DNA from: Oxyruncus cristatus
Taxonomy: Eukaryota > Chordata > Aves > Passeriformes > Cotingidae
Reading direction: 5' to 3'
Assembly: GCA_013399855.1 (NCBI GenBank)
Contig: VXAY01004353.1
Coordinates: 457,723 to 521,722 of the forward strand
DNA: 64,000 nt
A program made the position numbers and the translations under genes. Shown here piece by piece: positions 1-64,000 of the stretch (the stretch's first letter is position 1; every line of letters begins with the position of its first letter). The notes beneath the pieces were generated by a model, which worked only from the letters and a program-made list of their open reading frames with translations, searched no databases and was not told where the DNA came from.

Positions 1-1602
1 CAGTGTCCAGTCATGTCCTAGTTTTGCCCTGAATCCCCTCTTTTCTTTTTCTTTTTATTCTTTTTTATTATTTATTTTTATTTTTTATTTTTATAAGGCC
101 TGAAACAGGGGCTGTTAAGTGTCCTCAGTGCAATCCCTGCAACAGGATCATCCGGAGCAGAAGTCTGGATCTGCTGGCCTGTGATGAGATTCCTTTGGTC
201 ACAAAGCCCCACCACAAGCATTTAACATTTCCTTTCCTCAGTGTTCTGATCTTGATTTCTTTTTGTGCCCGTTTTCAAGCTGCCCAATTTCCAGGTCTGA
301 ATGTCTCCCTCCAAGTGGTTCCAGGGACTATCCCTGCCCACCTCCTCCAGTTTATCAGCTCATTTTCCACATACAGTGGTGGTTTGCAACCCTGTCTGTA
401 ATCCCTTGATACTTCTGTTTGCATTCTCTTCCACTGATGTTTAATGAAGGAAGTGATATTATGGTATCAAAAAAAACCCCAGTGTTTCCCTCTGCACAAA
501 CAGAATGAGGTCACTTTAGGTAAAAGAAAACCATCTTAATCACAGGAAGAAAATGTGTGAGAGAGATTTTGGAGACGGAAAACAGGCCAGGCCTTTGCAC
601 CCTTCTCTGACTTAACAAATTAATAAACAGCTGTTTGGCTTTTCCAATTCTCTCAGCAGTAAGTGTTGTTAATCAATTTTTAGTGGAGCAATTAAAAAGA
701 TATGAAAGCTGCTTTCCAGCTTTCAGCAGAATAATTGATTTCTGCAAGACCTCAACTATCTCAACTGTTCTGCTTCAGCGTAAGAGCTCCGTGTAGATCA
801 TCCGAATAGACCCAATGGGAGGCAGAGGAAAACACAGCTATGTTTATTTTAAAAGGTCTTCCAAAATGTTCCTGGCAACCCAATGGCTCAAAAATAAGGC
901 CACTGTGTATTTTGGATGGCAGGCATTTATTCTGCCTGCATATTTATGAGGAATGCAAATAAAACACCATCTGAAATATTTGGCACCTCGGGCTGCAAAT
1001 AATGCTTTCATAATTCCAGTAAGAATAACCAAAAGGAAGCAGTAATTATATGTGTTTAAACACCAACTCTGTTGAACATTTCAGCTGAAAAAGTCCATAA
1101 CCAATAGGAATTCCCAAACTTAGTGTGTTATGCTCTAGAATTGAGGTTGGTATTGCCAGAGCACCCAAAGCAGTGGTGCAGCACTGCTGTCCTGGAGTGT
1201 CTGGTGGTACATTCTGTTCTGTTTTTTTATATAAAAGAAGGTTTGTATCATCTTGGCTGTTTAGTGGGAGTGCCAAAACGTGGAGACTGGTCTCTGGTTT
1301 GAGGTTTCTCAGCATGTCACTAAGGATGAGGCTACTGATCTCACAGATGTTCTCTTACACAGTCAGTGGCTTTGATCACCTGTCCTCGTGCTCCTGAAAA
1401 CAGAATGTGCTTATAAACAACTGCAGAGTTTGCCCAACTCCTTAAGGTACACCCAGAAAGGATTTACTAAGTGTTTAAGCTCTGTAGGAGGCCCAGGGTG
1501 TGTTGCCCTATCCCTGTGTCCATCCCATGCCTGCAGAATTCCTTACACAGTTGCACTACAGGTGAAATCCTGCTATTGAAATGCTCTGTTCCTGTATTCC
1601 AG
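1..1602 (+). other. B3GNTL1 intron (5' part outside window)
   Basis: Noncoding by inspection. It is AT-rich, with a long T/A-rich stretch at 43-95. Short open frames at 195-401 and 1125-1397 show no recognisable protein and no paired splice sites. No upstream B3GNTL1 exon could be recognised here. Confidence 0.7.
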
Positions 1603-1671
1603 GTAATTGCATTTTGTGATGTTGATGAAAAGAAAATAACAAAAGGATTCTACACTTATGAGGAGTCTGAG
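1603..1671 (+). CDS. B3GNTL1: B3GNTL1 antepenultimate coding exon (23 codons)
   Basis: The acceptor TATTCCAG precedes 1603 and the donor GTGAGT starts at 1672. The exon is 69 nt, phase 0 at both ends. It encodes [12 protein letters not shown] followed by [11 protein letters not shown], matching the strand that follows the catalytic domain in B3GNTL1. The previous exon (human ...AGSQRK) was not found between 1 and 1602. Confidence 0.93.
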
Positions 1672-4600
1672 GTGAGTTATAACCAGTCTTGTGTTCCTTA
1701 CTGTGACCTGGAGTGTCCCGGGAAATGTGATGGAGTATTTCACTGATTTTAAATGTTCTGTAGCAACTCATTTTGGTAAGGAGGCTGTGAGAGAAGACTG
1801 GAGGGCTGGGGATTGACACTGGAGTCCAAACTGGAGCCACAACTATGGGCCTCACACTCACTGAAGTCAGGTAGAAAGACAAAAATCCATACTCTGAACG
1901 GATTCTGAGTCATAGTCTTCACTGACAGGTTTTAAGTGGGAGTAGAATTTGGTTTACAGTGGATAAAAGGGAAAGGAACCCTCAAAAAGTTTTTGAGCAA
2001 GTTATCTTGTGAATCAAATTACCCTGAGGTTGCAAGATCCTTATGTGTGATGGGAGTAGAACTGAGGGAGGGGTGGAGGGGCAGGAGGGGCCCTCCTCAG
2101 GTACAGCTTTTGCTTAGCCTGGAGTAACTGTCCAGTCAGGTTCTGTACGGGGAAGCCAGGGAGTGCTTTGAGCTGCATGAAAGAAATTGGATTCAGGATT
2201 TTGACCTGCAGTACTGAGGACTCCCTGCCTACCAGTGTCAGTATGATTCATACAGATCCTGGACATTTGTCTTCCTAAGACATATCCATCCTCTCAGATC
2301 AGTCGTAAAGAAGGTTGTGCTGCAACCTGTTGTGAATCCTTAGGAAATTCTGCAGCTGGGATCCATGGTGAAGTCCCAGTTGGGCACAAGCCATTTAACA
2401 ACTTCCACTGGGAGGGAAAGATCTTCCTCTGTCTCTGCTCTTGTGCCTCCTCTGATGCTCTCTGATGGCACAGGAGCTGATGCAGCTCACTAAAGTGGCA
2501 AAAAAATTAATCAACCAAAAAAAGAAAGAATGTATTTTTTGGGGGGTAGGCTGTTGAAGCTGCATACCTTGCAATGGGATCAAAGAGGGGATTGTTTAGG
2601 GAAGAGCTGAAAGCTTGGAGGTAGGGAAGAAGCAATGGAGGAGAGACCTGCTCCTTTCAGCAGCAGGAAGTGCCAAATTCAGATCTGTGCGACGTGTAAC
2701 TTCACTCAAAGAAACACTTTGCACTGAAAGGTGATGGCACAGGGGTGAGGGACACTGAAATGCCAAAGGAATGAGGCTGGGACCAGCTGCACTGCTCAGG
2801 GCTCAAAATAATCTTTTCCCCTTTTAGAGTTTAGCAGCTCCTAAAACCAAGCAAGTCACCTGTGTGTCTCTCTGCTGCCTTTTCCTGCAGGAGCGACCAA
2901 AACCAAAGGTCCCTGTGTGTCACTTCAGAGATGCAGCTCCACCTTTCATCATCTGTGTGAAGCTGGTGAGTGTCACCTTCAGCCTCACCTGCAGCAGCAG
3001 GATTTGCTCCTCAGGAAAATGAGTTTTCTATTTACTGAAAGTAGCTTTTCCCCAGAAACCTTTGCTGTGCAACTGAATGGCCTTTTTTAATCAAATTGAT
3101 TGTGCAGGGTATTTCAGGGATTTAAGCCGGCAGTATTGGGTAGAATTAAGAGTAAGGAAAGGTAGAGCTTCTGTAAAGGAGCTTGGATCTGTTGTACTTC
3201 CTTGCCCAACACCATTGTAAACACAAATGAACATATGCACTCAGCCACCTGCTCTCCTTTAGTCCTGATATTCTGCAGCCCCATGTATGGCAAAGGCTTT
3301 GTTTTTTAAATCAGACCTTTTAAAAGCCTTTTTGTTTGGCACTGCCAGTTCTGAAGCATCTTCTGTGCCCGACTGTGGTAACTTATTTCAGTTGGTTTAA
3401 TTGACCTAATAATGTAACTAGAAGATGATAAGCAGCAGTTCTTTTGCTGTTGTAACACAGTGTATGGGATAACACAGAAGCTTTAAGGCAAAATAGCAAA
3501 TGCATTCCAGTTGCAAACACTAGTCAAAAACCCTCTGACAGTAACTAAGACCTGCAGCTACACACAAACACTGACAGTTTAACACTGTCCTAGATCTGTT
3601 CAGAGATGGATTAGCTGAATTGCATCTCCTCTGGTACAGCCTGCTTTCAACTTGGCACTCCCACCCTCACCATCAACTCTGAGATCATAACTATGGGTTG
3701 TAAAGCCAGCCTGAAAGTGCCTCAGGGCACTGTCATGTACTCTAGGTTGATAAAACTCTTGGATCAGCAAGCAATATTACAACTAATTTAATTTTTCATA
3801 CTACGTACGATTGTGGGTGGAAGTCCCCAGACAAAACATCTGTGCAACCTGTTCTAAAGCACATTTAATCTGGGAAGCCCTTACAATGAGACTATTATAC
3901 AACATCTTGTCTGAAAACTCTGCTCCATGACTTCAGTTGGGATTTCAGTCTATTTTTCCACTCATGGCCACTGAGCATTCTCTGCTTGCTTATTCTTTAC
4001 TAACCCAAGTTTATCCCCATTCTTCTGAAGAAGAAAGTGTCCTCTAAAGGCCTTTACTGGCTTTTATTTTGCTGTTCTTGGTAGGGGATTATTTTTCATT
4101 TTGATACAGACAAAACCTGCATGTTTCTGTGCAGCTCTAAGAGAGTGATTTTGGAGATTAGGTGTGTTTATTATAAGAGGGTTGTTTACAAGAAGTGACT
4201 CTGTTGGCCATGTCCTTGGAGCAGCATTGGCTTATTTATTTCTTCAGGCTTTGGTACCAGGGCAAATCCTTCTGGAAGAAGCAGGAATCCTCTGATCTTT
4301 GCTCAGTTTGCATTTTATAGTGGCTTCACAAAGGGCTGGAGCTGGAATTCTGCTGTGTGTGTATGTGTAAGTTTGTGCAGGGGAGGATAAAAGTGGGGCT
4401 GTATCTGGTCAGAGCAGCCGCTGCAGAACCACTTCACCCAAGGGCTTGTGCTCTGGGTTTGCTCTCACTTGGAGGTAGAAAAGCAAAATGCTTAGAAAAT
4501 GCTGTATTGTGCCCTGTTTTGGCTTGGATTCCAAGGGCTGGAAGTGAAAGGGATTTGTATTTTTCTGTTGCAGCAATTAAAGTAGTTTGATTGTATAAAG

Positions 4601-5929
4601 TTTTCAGAAAATTTGCTGTTAGACCAGTTATTTGTGCAGCCCTGCCTGGTTCTGCCACCTCTCAGTCCTGTGCTTTAGGAATGAAAGGTTTCTGTTTAAC
4701 TCTCCCACTTCATTTAGCATCTGGGCTCTTTTATATTTTTGGTTTTTTACCCCTCTGTAGAGCAGGTTGTTTTTGCAGCAAGCTAAACACAACTGTTCCA
4801 TACCCTGTGCCCTAACTTGTGGAATCTTGGGTTTATGGAATCATTAGTGGAGGCTTAAGGTCACATCCAGGACCTTCATTTCTGAGGAGGATTCCCTGTT
4901 GATGTGAGTGGTAAGTTCTGCAGATGGACCAGTTTGGCATGTTGAGAAGCATTAAATGTGTGTCCAGGGGAAGCTGGATGCACAGTCCTCCATGGGAGAC
5001 AAACCTTCATTTCTAAACTCAGGTTCATTAAAGATCCCACGGTAATTTTTTTAAAATCCAATTCTTCTAGCCAAGTCTAGCCTTCCACCTTCTTTAATTC
5101 CACAGTTTTATCTGGATTCAGTTTTGTAACTTCCCATCCTAAACACACTCACAGTGGTGTTTTACATTGTTTAAACTCCACTGTTGCTGCTCTGGACCAA
5201 CACAAGTACACAAGCTTTATCTCCCTCCTCTGGTATTGTCAGCTTTAATTAGGTTTTGGGGTTTTTTTTTCTTTGGTGGCGTTCCTGAAGCTCAGTAGGA
5301 TTAAGGGCTTCAGGAAGACCCCAGCAGAAATGCTCAGAAATGCTGAAGTTGCCATGTTTTCTTAGTGACATCACTGAGGTTGCTCATGGAACAAACCTCC
5401 CCAGTTCCTGTCCCGATAACACAAGTGGGGCTCAAAAGGAAACACCTTTAGCTCTGCAGAGTATTTCAGTTGCCTGATGAAAGGTTTGTTTTATCAGACA
5501 AGCTAATCAGTGCTCAAAATCTACCCAAACCACTTGTTTTGTCAAAGTTGGCCCATTCTCTGCCAATGCCTGCATTAGGAAACAAGAGCAGAGCTGGGCT
5601 GAGCAGCTACAGAGCAGCACAGGAGTGAGCTGATGAGTTGTCTGATATTCCCCCAGACTGATTTGAACACTAACCTTTCAACAGACACTTAATTTTTTTG
5701 AATGGAAACGTTTCTGAGTCTTGGTTTATTTGTTTAGTTCTGCAAATTGGACTTTCTTCTGTGGCCTGAAGAACTAAGTTACCTGAACTTGTTACAACCT
5801 GAAATGATTTTGTTTGATTGATTTAATTCTCTTGTTCTCCCCTTGCAGGATTTGACAGGTGGAGTGTTTGAAGCAAACCTGGACATGCTGAACCTGAAGG
5901 AAGGGATGGATTATTATCACTTTAACTAA
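1603..5929 (+). CDS. B3GNTL1: B3GNTL1 (QTGAL), C-terminal part, three terminal coding exons
   Basis: Three exons at 1603-1671, 2891-2965 and 5849-5929 join in phase 0 to give 74 residues and a TAA stop. The peptide carries [32 protein letters not shown] and a C-terminal HFN. This is the conserved tail of B3GNTL1, where human has FCDVDENKI, PPFVICVKLDLTGG and ends HFS. The family is a GT2-type glycosyltransferase, and B3GNTL1 was recently reported to be QTGAL, which adds galactose to queuosine in cytosolic tRNA(Tyr). The GT2 catalytic domain (about the first 250 residues) is not in the window, so no active-site statement is possible. The acceptors and donors are canonical. The neighbour TBCD is convergent, as in other vertebrates. 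Confidence 0.93.
1672..2890 (+). other. B3GNTL1 intron
   Basis: A GT-AG intron of 1219 bp between two phase-0 exons. The polypyrimidine tract before 2890 is strong. No repeat or second gene seen. Confidence 0.85.
2891..2965 (+). CDS. B3GNTL1: B3GNTL1 penultimate coding exon (25 codons)
   Basis: The acceptor TTTCCTGCAG ends at 2890 and the donor GTGAGT begins at 2966. The 75-nt exon is phase 0 at both ends and encodes [12 protein letters not shown] then [13 protein letters not shown]. This matches the human segment ERPKPRIPILHF...PPFVICVKL. Confidence 0.93.
2966..5848 (+). other. B3GNTL1 last intron
   Basis: A GT-AG intron of 2883 bp. Nothing coding is recognisable. TTTATT at 5725-5730 reads AATAAA on the - strand and is one possible distal TBCD polyadenylation signal, with no other support. 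Confidence 0.8.
5849..5929 (+). CDS. B3GNTL1: B3GNTL1 last coding exon and stop
   Basis: The acceptor CCCCTTGCAG ends at 5848. Twenty-six codons starting [11 protein letters not shown] and ending DYYHFN are followed by TAA at 5927-5929. The length and end match the vertebrate family, so the protein is complete at its C-terminus. Seven bases after the stop is CCCAAG|GTGAGG (G at 5936), a strong donor-like sequence that may mean a spliced 3' UTR. Confidence 0.92.
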   Translation, partial: DLTGGVFEANLDMLNLKEGMDYYHFN

Positions 5930-7538
5930 ACCCAAGGTGAGGCAGTGGGACTGAAGCTGTATTATGGGTGCAGGAAGACCTAAGTCTTCAGGGGTTTAGA
6001 ATTTTTTAGTAATTTGTGCTTCATTGATTTAATCTTTGGGCTGAGTAACCCCTTTCTAAGGGAGGTTGTAGTTACACCATGGGTAATACTGTGTGCTCAC
6101 TGCACATCACTCAGTTTGACTTTACATTGTATTTCTAATTTAAATACCCCCCAAACACAGCCCAGGGGGTTACCAGAGTTCTGTCACCACAGGGAAGCCT
6201 CAGGCAAAGGCTGAAGCACTGGAAGAGCAGAGAGGTTTTTGTCACCCACTGCTTGGGGCTCTCACCCTTTCCCTGCTCCCAGGAGCAGCTGCTGCTGCTT
6301 GCCAAGAACTCTGCACAGGGCCAGGACTGGGATTCCAGGGGAACATCCTGGATTTGGGGTTGTGTGAGCAGTACAGCTGAGGAGGAGGAGGATGGTGGAG
6401 GCTCAGGGTAAAGTGACAGTGGTGTGAAGGTGGGTGGCTCGTGGGAGTGCAAGAAAGAGAGCAGTTTCTAGGTCAGTTAAGAGGACTGCAGTCAGGAAGA
6501 ACTGAATTGAGAATGGCAGTTGGGCAGATCCCAGGGTTGAATCAGATTTTGGAGATTGCAAGTCAATTGTGATTAATACACTAAAAGAGCAGGATCATCA
6601 CATTTGCAGAGATGTGTCTATAAACACACACAGCCCCTGGGAGAGTGGGATTTAATCAGAGCCATCAAAAAGCAGTGTAATTACAAGATCATGTGGCCTG
6701 TGCATTTGTCTTCCCCATCACAGGAGTCTCACTAAGATCAGTGTTGGAGCCAATTCAATTTATAGGGGTAAGAAATGGGCTGGATTCCTGGCAGGTGCTT
6801 CAAGAACTGATTCACCTCTAGTCTTCAGTAAAGTAAAGCTTCATCCCTAAAGCTACTTTACCACACAAACCATTTGCCTGAATTAGTTACATAAAGAGTA
6901 GGTAAGAGAGGCTTCAGCTGAAATGAAACCTGGATTTTTTTTGTTTGCCTGTGGCACAGGACCAATACATTTCTCCACTTGATGAAAAACCAGTGCTTTA
7001 GAGAGCAGGGCACCAGGTCAGGTTTAATACTCAGTGTGTGGACAGCAAGCACAAGCTCTGTTCAGTTGGGACATACAAATCATTGACATCAGAACAGACA
7101 GGTCGGAGTGACAGAGCGTGACAAGAACCTGCCAGATAACGACATTAAAAACTGCAAACAATGGGTTTTGGTTGCCTTCCTGTGGCACATCTGCACCGTG
7201 CTTTCAGACAGGCTCTGCCTCTTCTGTCCAGCAGTGTCCAGCTCAGCTCCTGCTGAGCTCCAGCGTGTCAGGATGCCATGGCACAGCCTGCTCCCATCCC
7301 CATGGCACTGGAGCCACGAGCTTCAGGTACAGACCAGTGGCTGCAGCTTCCTCATGCTGAACTCTGCCAGAGAGGGAGGAAAAAGAGAGGTCACACAGAG
7401 CAGAGAGGCAATTCCAGACTATCTGCATTGGAATGACAGGGGACCTACAGTCTGTCTCCCTGTGAACGTATCCTTTTATGTCCTGTTCTCCCTCTCGGGC
7501 AGTGTTGTGAGGTACTGTGCAGAGCACAGGATTCTGTC
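5930..7538. other. Convergent interval between the B3GNTL1 and TBCD stops
   Basis: Only about 1.6 kb separates the two stop codons, so it must hold 3' UTR sequence of one or both genes. No AATAAA occurs on the + strand here. On the - strand the best candidates are ATTAAA-type hexamers (TTTAAT near 7023). A good acceptor-like CTGCTCCCAG lies near 6273-6282 and could serve a spliced B3GNTL1 3' UTR. Neither 3' end can be fixed from sequence alone. Confidence 0.6.
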
Positions 7539-61115
<53,577 letters not shown>

Positions 61116-62029
61116 CTAAGGAACAGAGAACAAACACACACAAACGAGTCAGGTTTGCTTTCTGATAAACACCAGATGATGAATTCAAAACACACAACAA
61201 TATAAATGACCCATGGCTTTTCTGTTTTAAATAATGTAAACTCTGTCAGTAGAACAAGCCCACGGGGCTTTTTTTGTTTCTGCATCTCCACGTTCGGGTG
61301 CTCCCAAAGCTGCAGGTTTAAGAATGCAGGTTTATTAAACCAGTCACACCCACACAAGTGCTTTGGAGTAGTGACACAAGGCTTCGCCCTGGGATTGAAA
61401 GTCAGTGCCTGTAGACAACAGAAATTGAGACAGCTCACTCTTGTCTGGCTTCAACATCACTGGCTTGGAGTGGGCAAAGTTTGGTTCTTTGTCAATGAAA
61501 ACTTCAGGCGAAAAACATTGAGACTGCAACACTTATCTGCATGGTACATGTCTGAAAGCATCCTGACATTTTAAGACAAAATTCACGCATGTTTCTTGTG
61601 TTTTGCACTAAATAAATTCTTGCAAAATGCAACAAAACAACCATAAAGTTAATCCGTACTTGTATGGTACACAGAATAAAAGCTAATTAATTCCCTACTC
61701 CCTACTTGAATTTTCTCCCTCTCTCAAAAAAACACTCATCATCTTTCATTCCTTAAAAGGCTGTAATTCTAAGTATTAATGAAAACTTCTGTAAATTTTA
61801 ACTCTTTTCACAGAGGGGAGATCATAGCTTCTGGACATTTCTCTGAGGAACTGTCACTCTGCACACGCAGCTCTCAAGTGACGGACAGCAATTGTTAATT
61901 GATATTTAACAGCGGGGGGGAAGTCCCAATCCTTACTGAAATACCACAAGAATTTGGACAGACAGAGCTTCTGTATTTCCTTCATAAAGACAGCACCCAT
62001 GTGTTAATCCACCTGTGGAAACAACAGGT

Positions 62030-62350
62030 TCAGCCTGCTCCCCAAGGCACCGCACTGCGCAGGTGGAGCCAGGGCTGCACCAGCCGGGATGGAGCCGGAG
62101 CCTCTCGGAGCCTTCCTGGGGTGATCCTGCTCAGTCCCTGCAGACCTGCCCGGGCAGGTTCAGCTCCTGCTCACGGCATCTCCAGCTCAGGACACATAGC
62201 ACAGGTTGGGGAGCCCAGCCACCCCCTGCCTCTGCCAGCAGTGCCCCCGGGCTCTCCGGCTTTGGATCGCCTTGGGCATCGCATCCAGCGCCTCGGGAGC
62301 AGGCGCTGGGGCTGCAGAGATGCCCTGGCTCTGCTCCTCGCTGAACGATG
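62030..62350. promoter_or_regulatory. CpG-rich block in a TBCD intron, possible CpG island
   Basis: About 320 bp with visibly high GC and about 17 CpG dinucleotides (GCACCGCACTGCGC, AGCCGGGATGGAGCCGG, CCCGGGC, CATCGCATCCAGCGCCTCGG and others), inside AT-rich intron. Open frames occur on both strands because stops are rare, not because a known protein is present. It could be an alternative promoter, an unmethylated regulatory element or an old insertion. Confidence 0.5.
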
Positions 62351-62494
62351 GGGCCCAGACTGACACAGGCCTTTCCCCTCCTCACCTCGCTCCCAACACA
62401 AGCTCCCAGTCAGGATTTGCCAGGACACCATTTCATGTCACTCTCCATCATTTATTTCTTCCTACTTCCACATCAGCTTTAGGTCCCTTTTTAT

Positions 62495-62632
62495 CCTGTT
62501 GAGACCCTCAATATATTTTTGAGGATATATACTATATTTTATGCTATATTTAATGTTATTGAGACCCTCAATTTATCATGGAGGGCATACCCTATATTTT
62601 ATGCTATTCTTTATGCTATTGAGATCCTTATA
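62495..62632. repeat. 60-bp minisatellite, about 2.2 copies
   Basis: GAGACCCTCA recurs at 62501 and 62561, and GAGATCCTTA at 62621, exactly 60 bp apart. CTATATTTTATGCTAT recurs at the matching internal position (about 62532 and 62592). The copies are diverged. Confidence 0.85.
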
Positions 62633-64000
62633 CTCAGCACAGGGACATTTCAGTGAAGATGAATCTCCATCATATCCAAGGGATTTCACAGTTTAATCAC
62701 TGCATTACAATTCCTTTTAAAAATGTGCCTAAATGATACAAAATCCGTAAAGCCTTTTTTTCTTTCAAAACCATAGCCAAGCAATGTAAATCTGGTTGCA
62801 AACCAGTCAAAGTTGTATCCTACTTACAATAAACCCACAGCCCTGGGACTGAAATATACTGTGGCAAAATAACTGGAAAAAGATGTACAGGGGCCTGGAG
62901 AGAATGTTGCAGCAAACCAGCCATTGCACAGAAAGCTCATTTAATGTTCACAGAATTCCCTCCATATTCCTTTAGCACTTTTTTATCATTTCACAAAAGA
63001 CTTTTCTTAGTAATACTTACGTTTCTTTGTAATACTTAGGATATTTTCAGTAACTGAAAGTGTTACTAATTCAGTCACACTTTCAAACAACTTCAAATTC
63101 CTAAAGGATGCCAAATATTTCAACTGCTTTGTAAGAATAATTTTTCGTTTTTTATACAATCCCCTTCTGGAGATGGAAAAACTGGATACAAAGATATTAA
63201 TTAAAAGATTCCATGAGATCAGAACCAAGGTGACTGACTTAGGCTGGTAACCTGAACGCTCTGCTTTCCCACAAAAATTGAAAAAAAATATTACAACGTT
63301 AAATATGTTTAGTTTAAAAATAGATAATTTAAAAACTATCAGCCAACCAAGAGGGAAAAAACCCACCTCCTCTCTTTGGAGATGGCAGAGCTGAATGGAG
63401 TCCAACTCAACATCACTTATTCATCTGATTATTCCTTATAATGATTATTCATGAAAGAGTTGCACAAGCCAGCCCAGAATGCTCGTGGAGCTTCAAAAGC
63501 ACAGTCTTGTTCTATTCTCTTTAACCCCAGGGTTCAAAATGTCTCTGTTCTTTATTTTGTTTTATTGGTGCTCTGCATTAGAATATATTCCACATTGTAA
63601 TAGATGGAAAATCTAGTAAAACATGTTGTTTATTTAAATAGGTGTTTAAGTGTAGGAATGATTGGAAATATTTAGGACTCCCAGGTATTCTTCTTCAAAA
63701 TCGTAGGAATGCCTGGTAAACAAAAAAATATATCTGTGCCTTTCTAAAATAAGAGAAAAAGTTTAAATACTTTCATAACTATCCATCAAACAGCAATTCC
63801 AAATTTTGACCAGCTTTAAATGGGAAAGTACTTGGGCTACAGCAGAAGAGGAAAGTGAGGAGAAAATATGCTGGGTTTTCTACCCACTAGAAATATTGAC
63901 ATACAGGTTGCACTAAGTTCACAGATCTAGTGAATGTGGCTGGTTTAGCGCCACAGTTCATGGTCAAAATATGGGTTTATGTTTAAGTGTAGAAACATAC

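Larger units (their letters stand above)
61116..64000 (-). other. TBCD intron, 5' part outside window
   Basis: No TBCD exon recognised. It holds the CpG-rich block at 62030-62350 and the 60-bp tandem repeat at 62495-62632. The remainder is AT-rich. Confidence 0.7.

Noticed and set aside
62812..62836. Possible upstream TBCD exon next to a donor-like CTTAC
   Set aside because: The translated candidate does not match the expected residues before AAFQENVGRQ (human NCRRAAS) in any frame.

Overview
The window is a piece of vertebrate, almost certainly avian, nuclear genome. It contains short exons with canonical splice sites separated by AT-rich introns, and several CR1 LINE tails of the bird type. 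The species cannot be named from the sequence. There is no operon, CRISPR array, tRNA, rRNA or intact mobile element.

Two genes lie tail to tail. At the left end, on the + strand, are the last three coding exons of B3GNTL1 (1603-5929), also called QTGAL. This GT2-family enzyme has been reported to galactosylate queuosine in cytosolic tRNA(Tyr). Only its C-terminal 74 residues are here; the catalytic domain lies beyond position 1. From 7539 to 61115, on the - strand, are 23 consecutive exons of TBCD (tubulin-folding cofactor D). TBCD is a HEAT/ARM-repeat chaperone that works with TBCE, TBCC and ARL2 to assemble the alpha/beta-tubulin dimer. All 23 exons join in one uninterrupted reading frame of 771 codons plus stop, about 678 of which align to the C-terminal part of vertebrate TBCD. 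The N-terminal exons lie beyond 64000. Convergent B3GNTL1/TBCD order is the known vertebrate arrangement.

Layout: 1-5929 B3GNTL1 3' end; 5930-7538 short convergent interval; 7539-13052 TBCD terminal exons; 13053-26673 long introns with two direct CR1 copies flanking one exon (19505-19626); 26674-41960 the TFCD_C-domain exons and the exons just upstream; 43991-51087 two microexons of 32 and 23 nt separated by a 7 kb intron with two CR1 tails; 52498-61115 the HEAT-repeat exons and a 30-nt microexon; 61116-64000 intron with a CpG-rich block and a 60-bp tandem repeat.

No previously undescribed system was found. The points most worth checking are the missing stop codon at the expected TBCD C-terminus, the likely overlap of the two 3' ends, the microexon pair, the intronic CpG-rich block near 62.2 kb, and an apparent ancient LINE-like tail near 43.5 kb. 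Homology calls come from reading translated exons against remembered family sequence, not from a database search.
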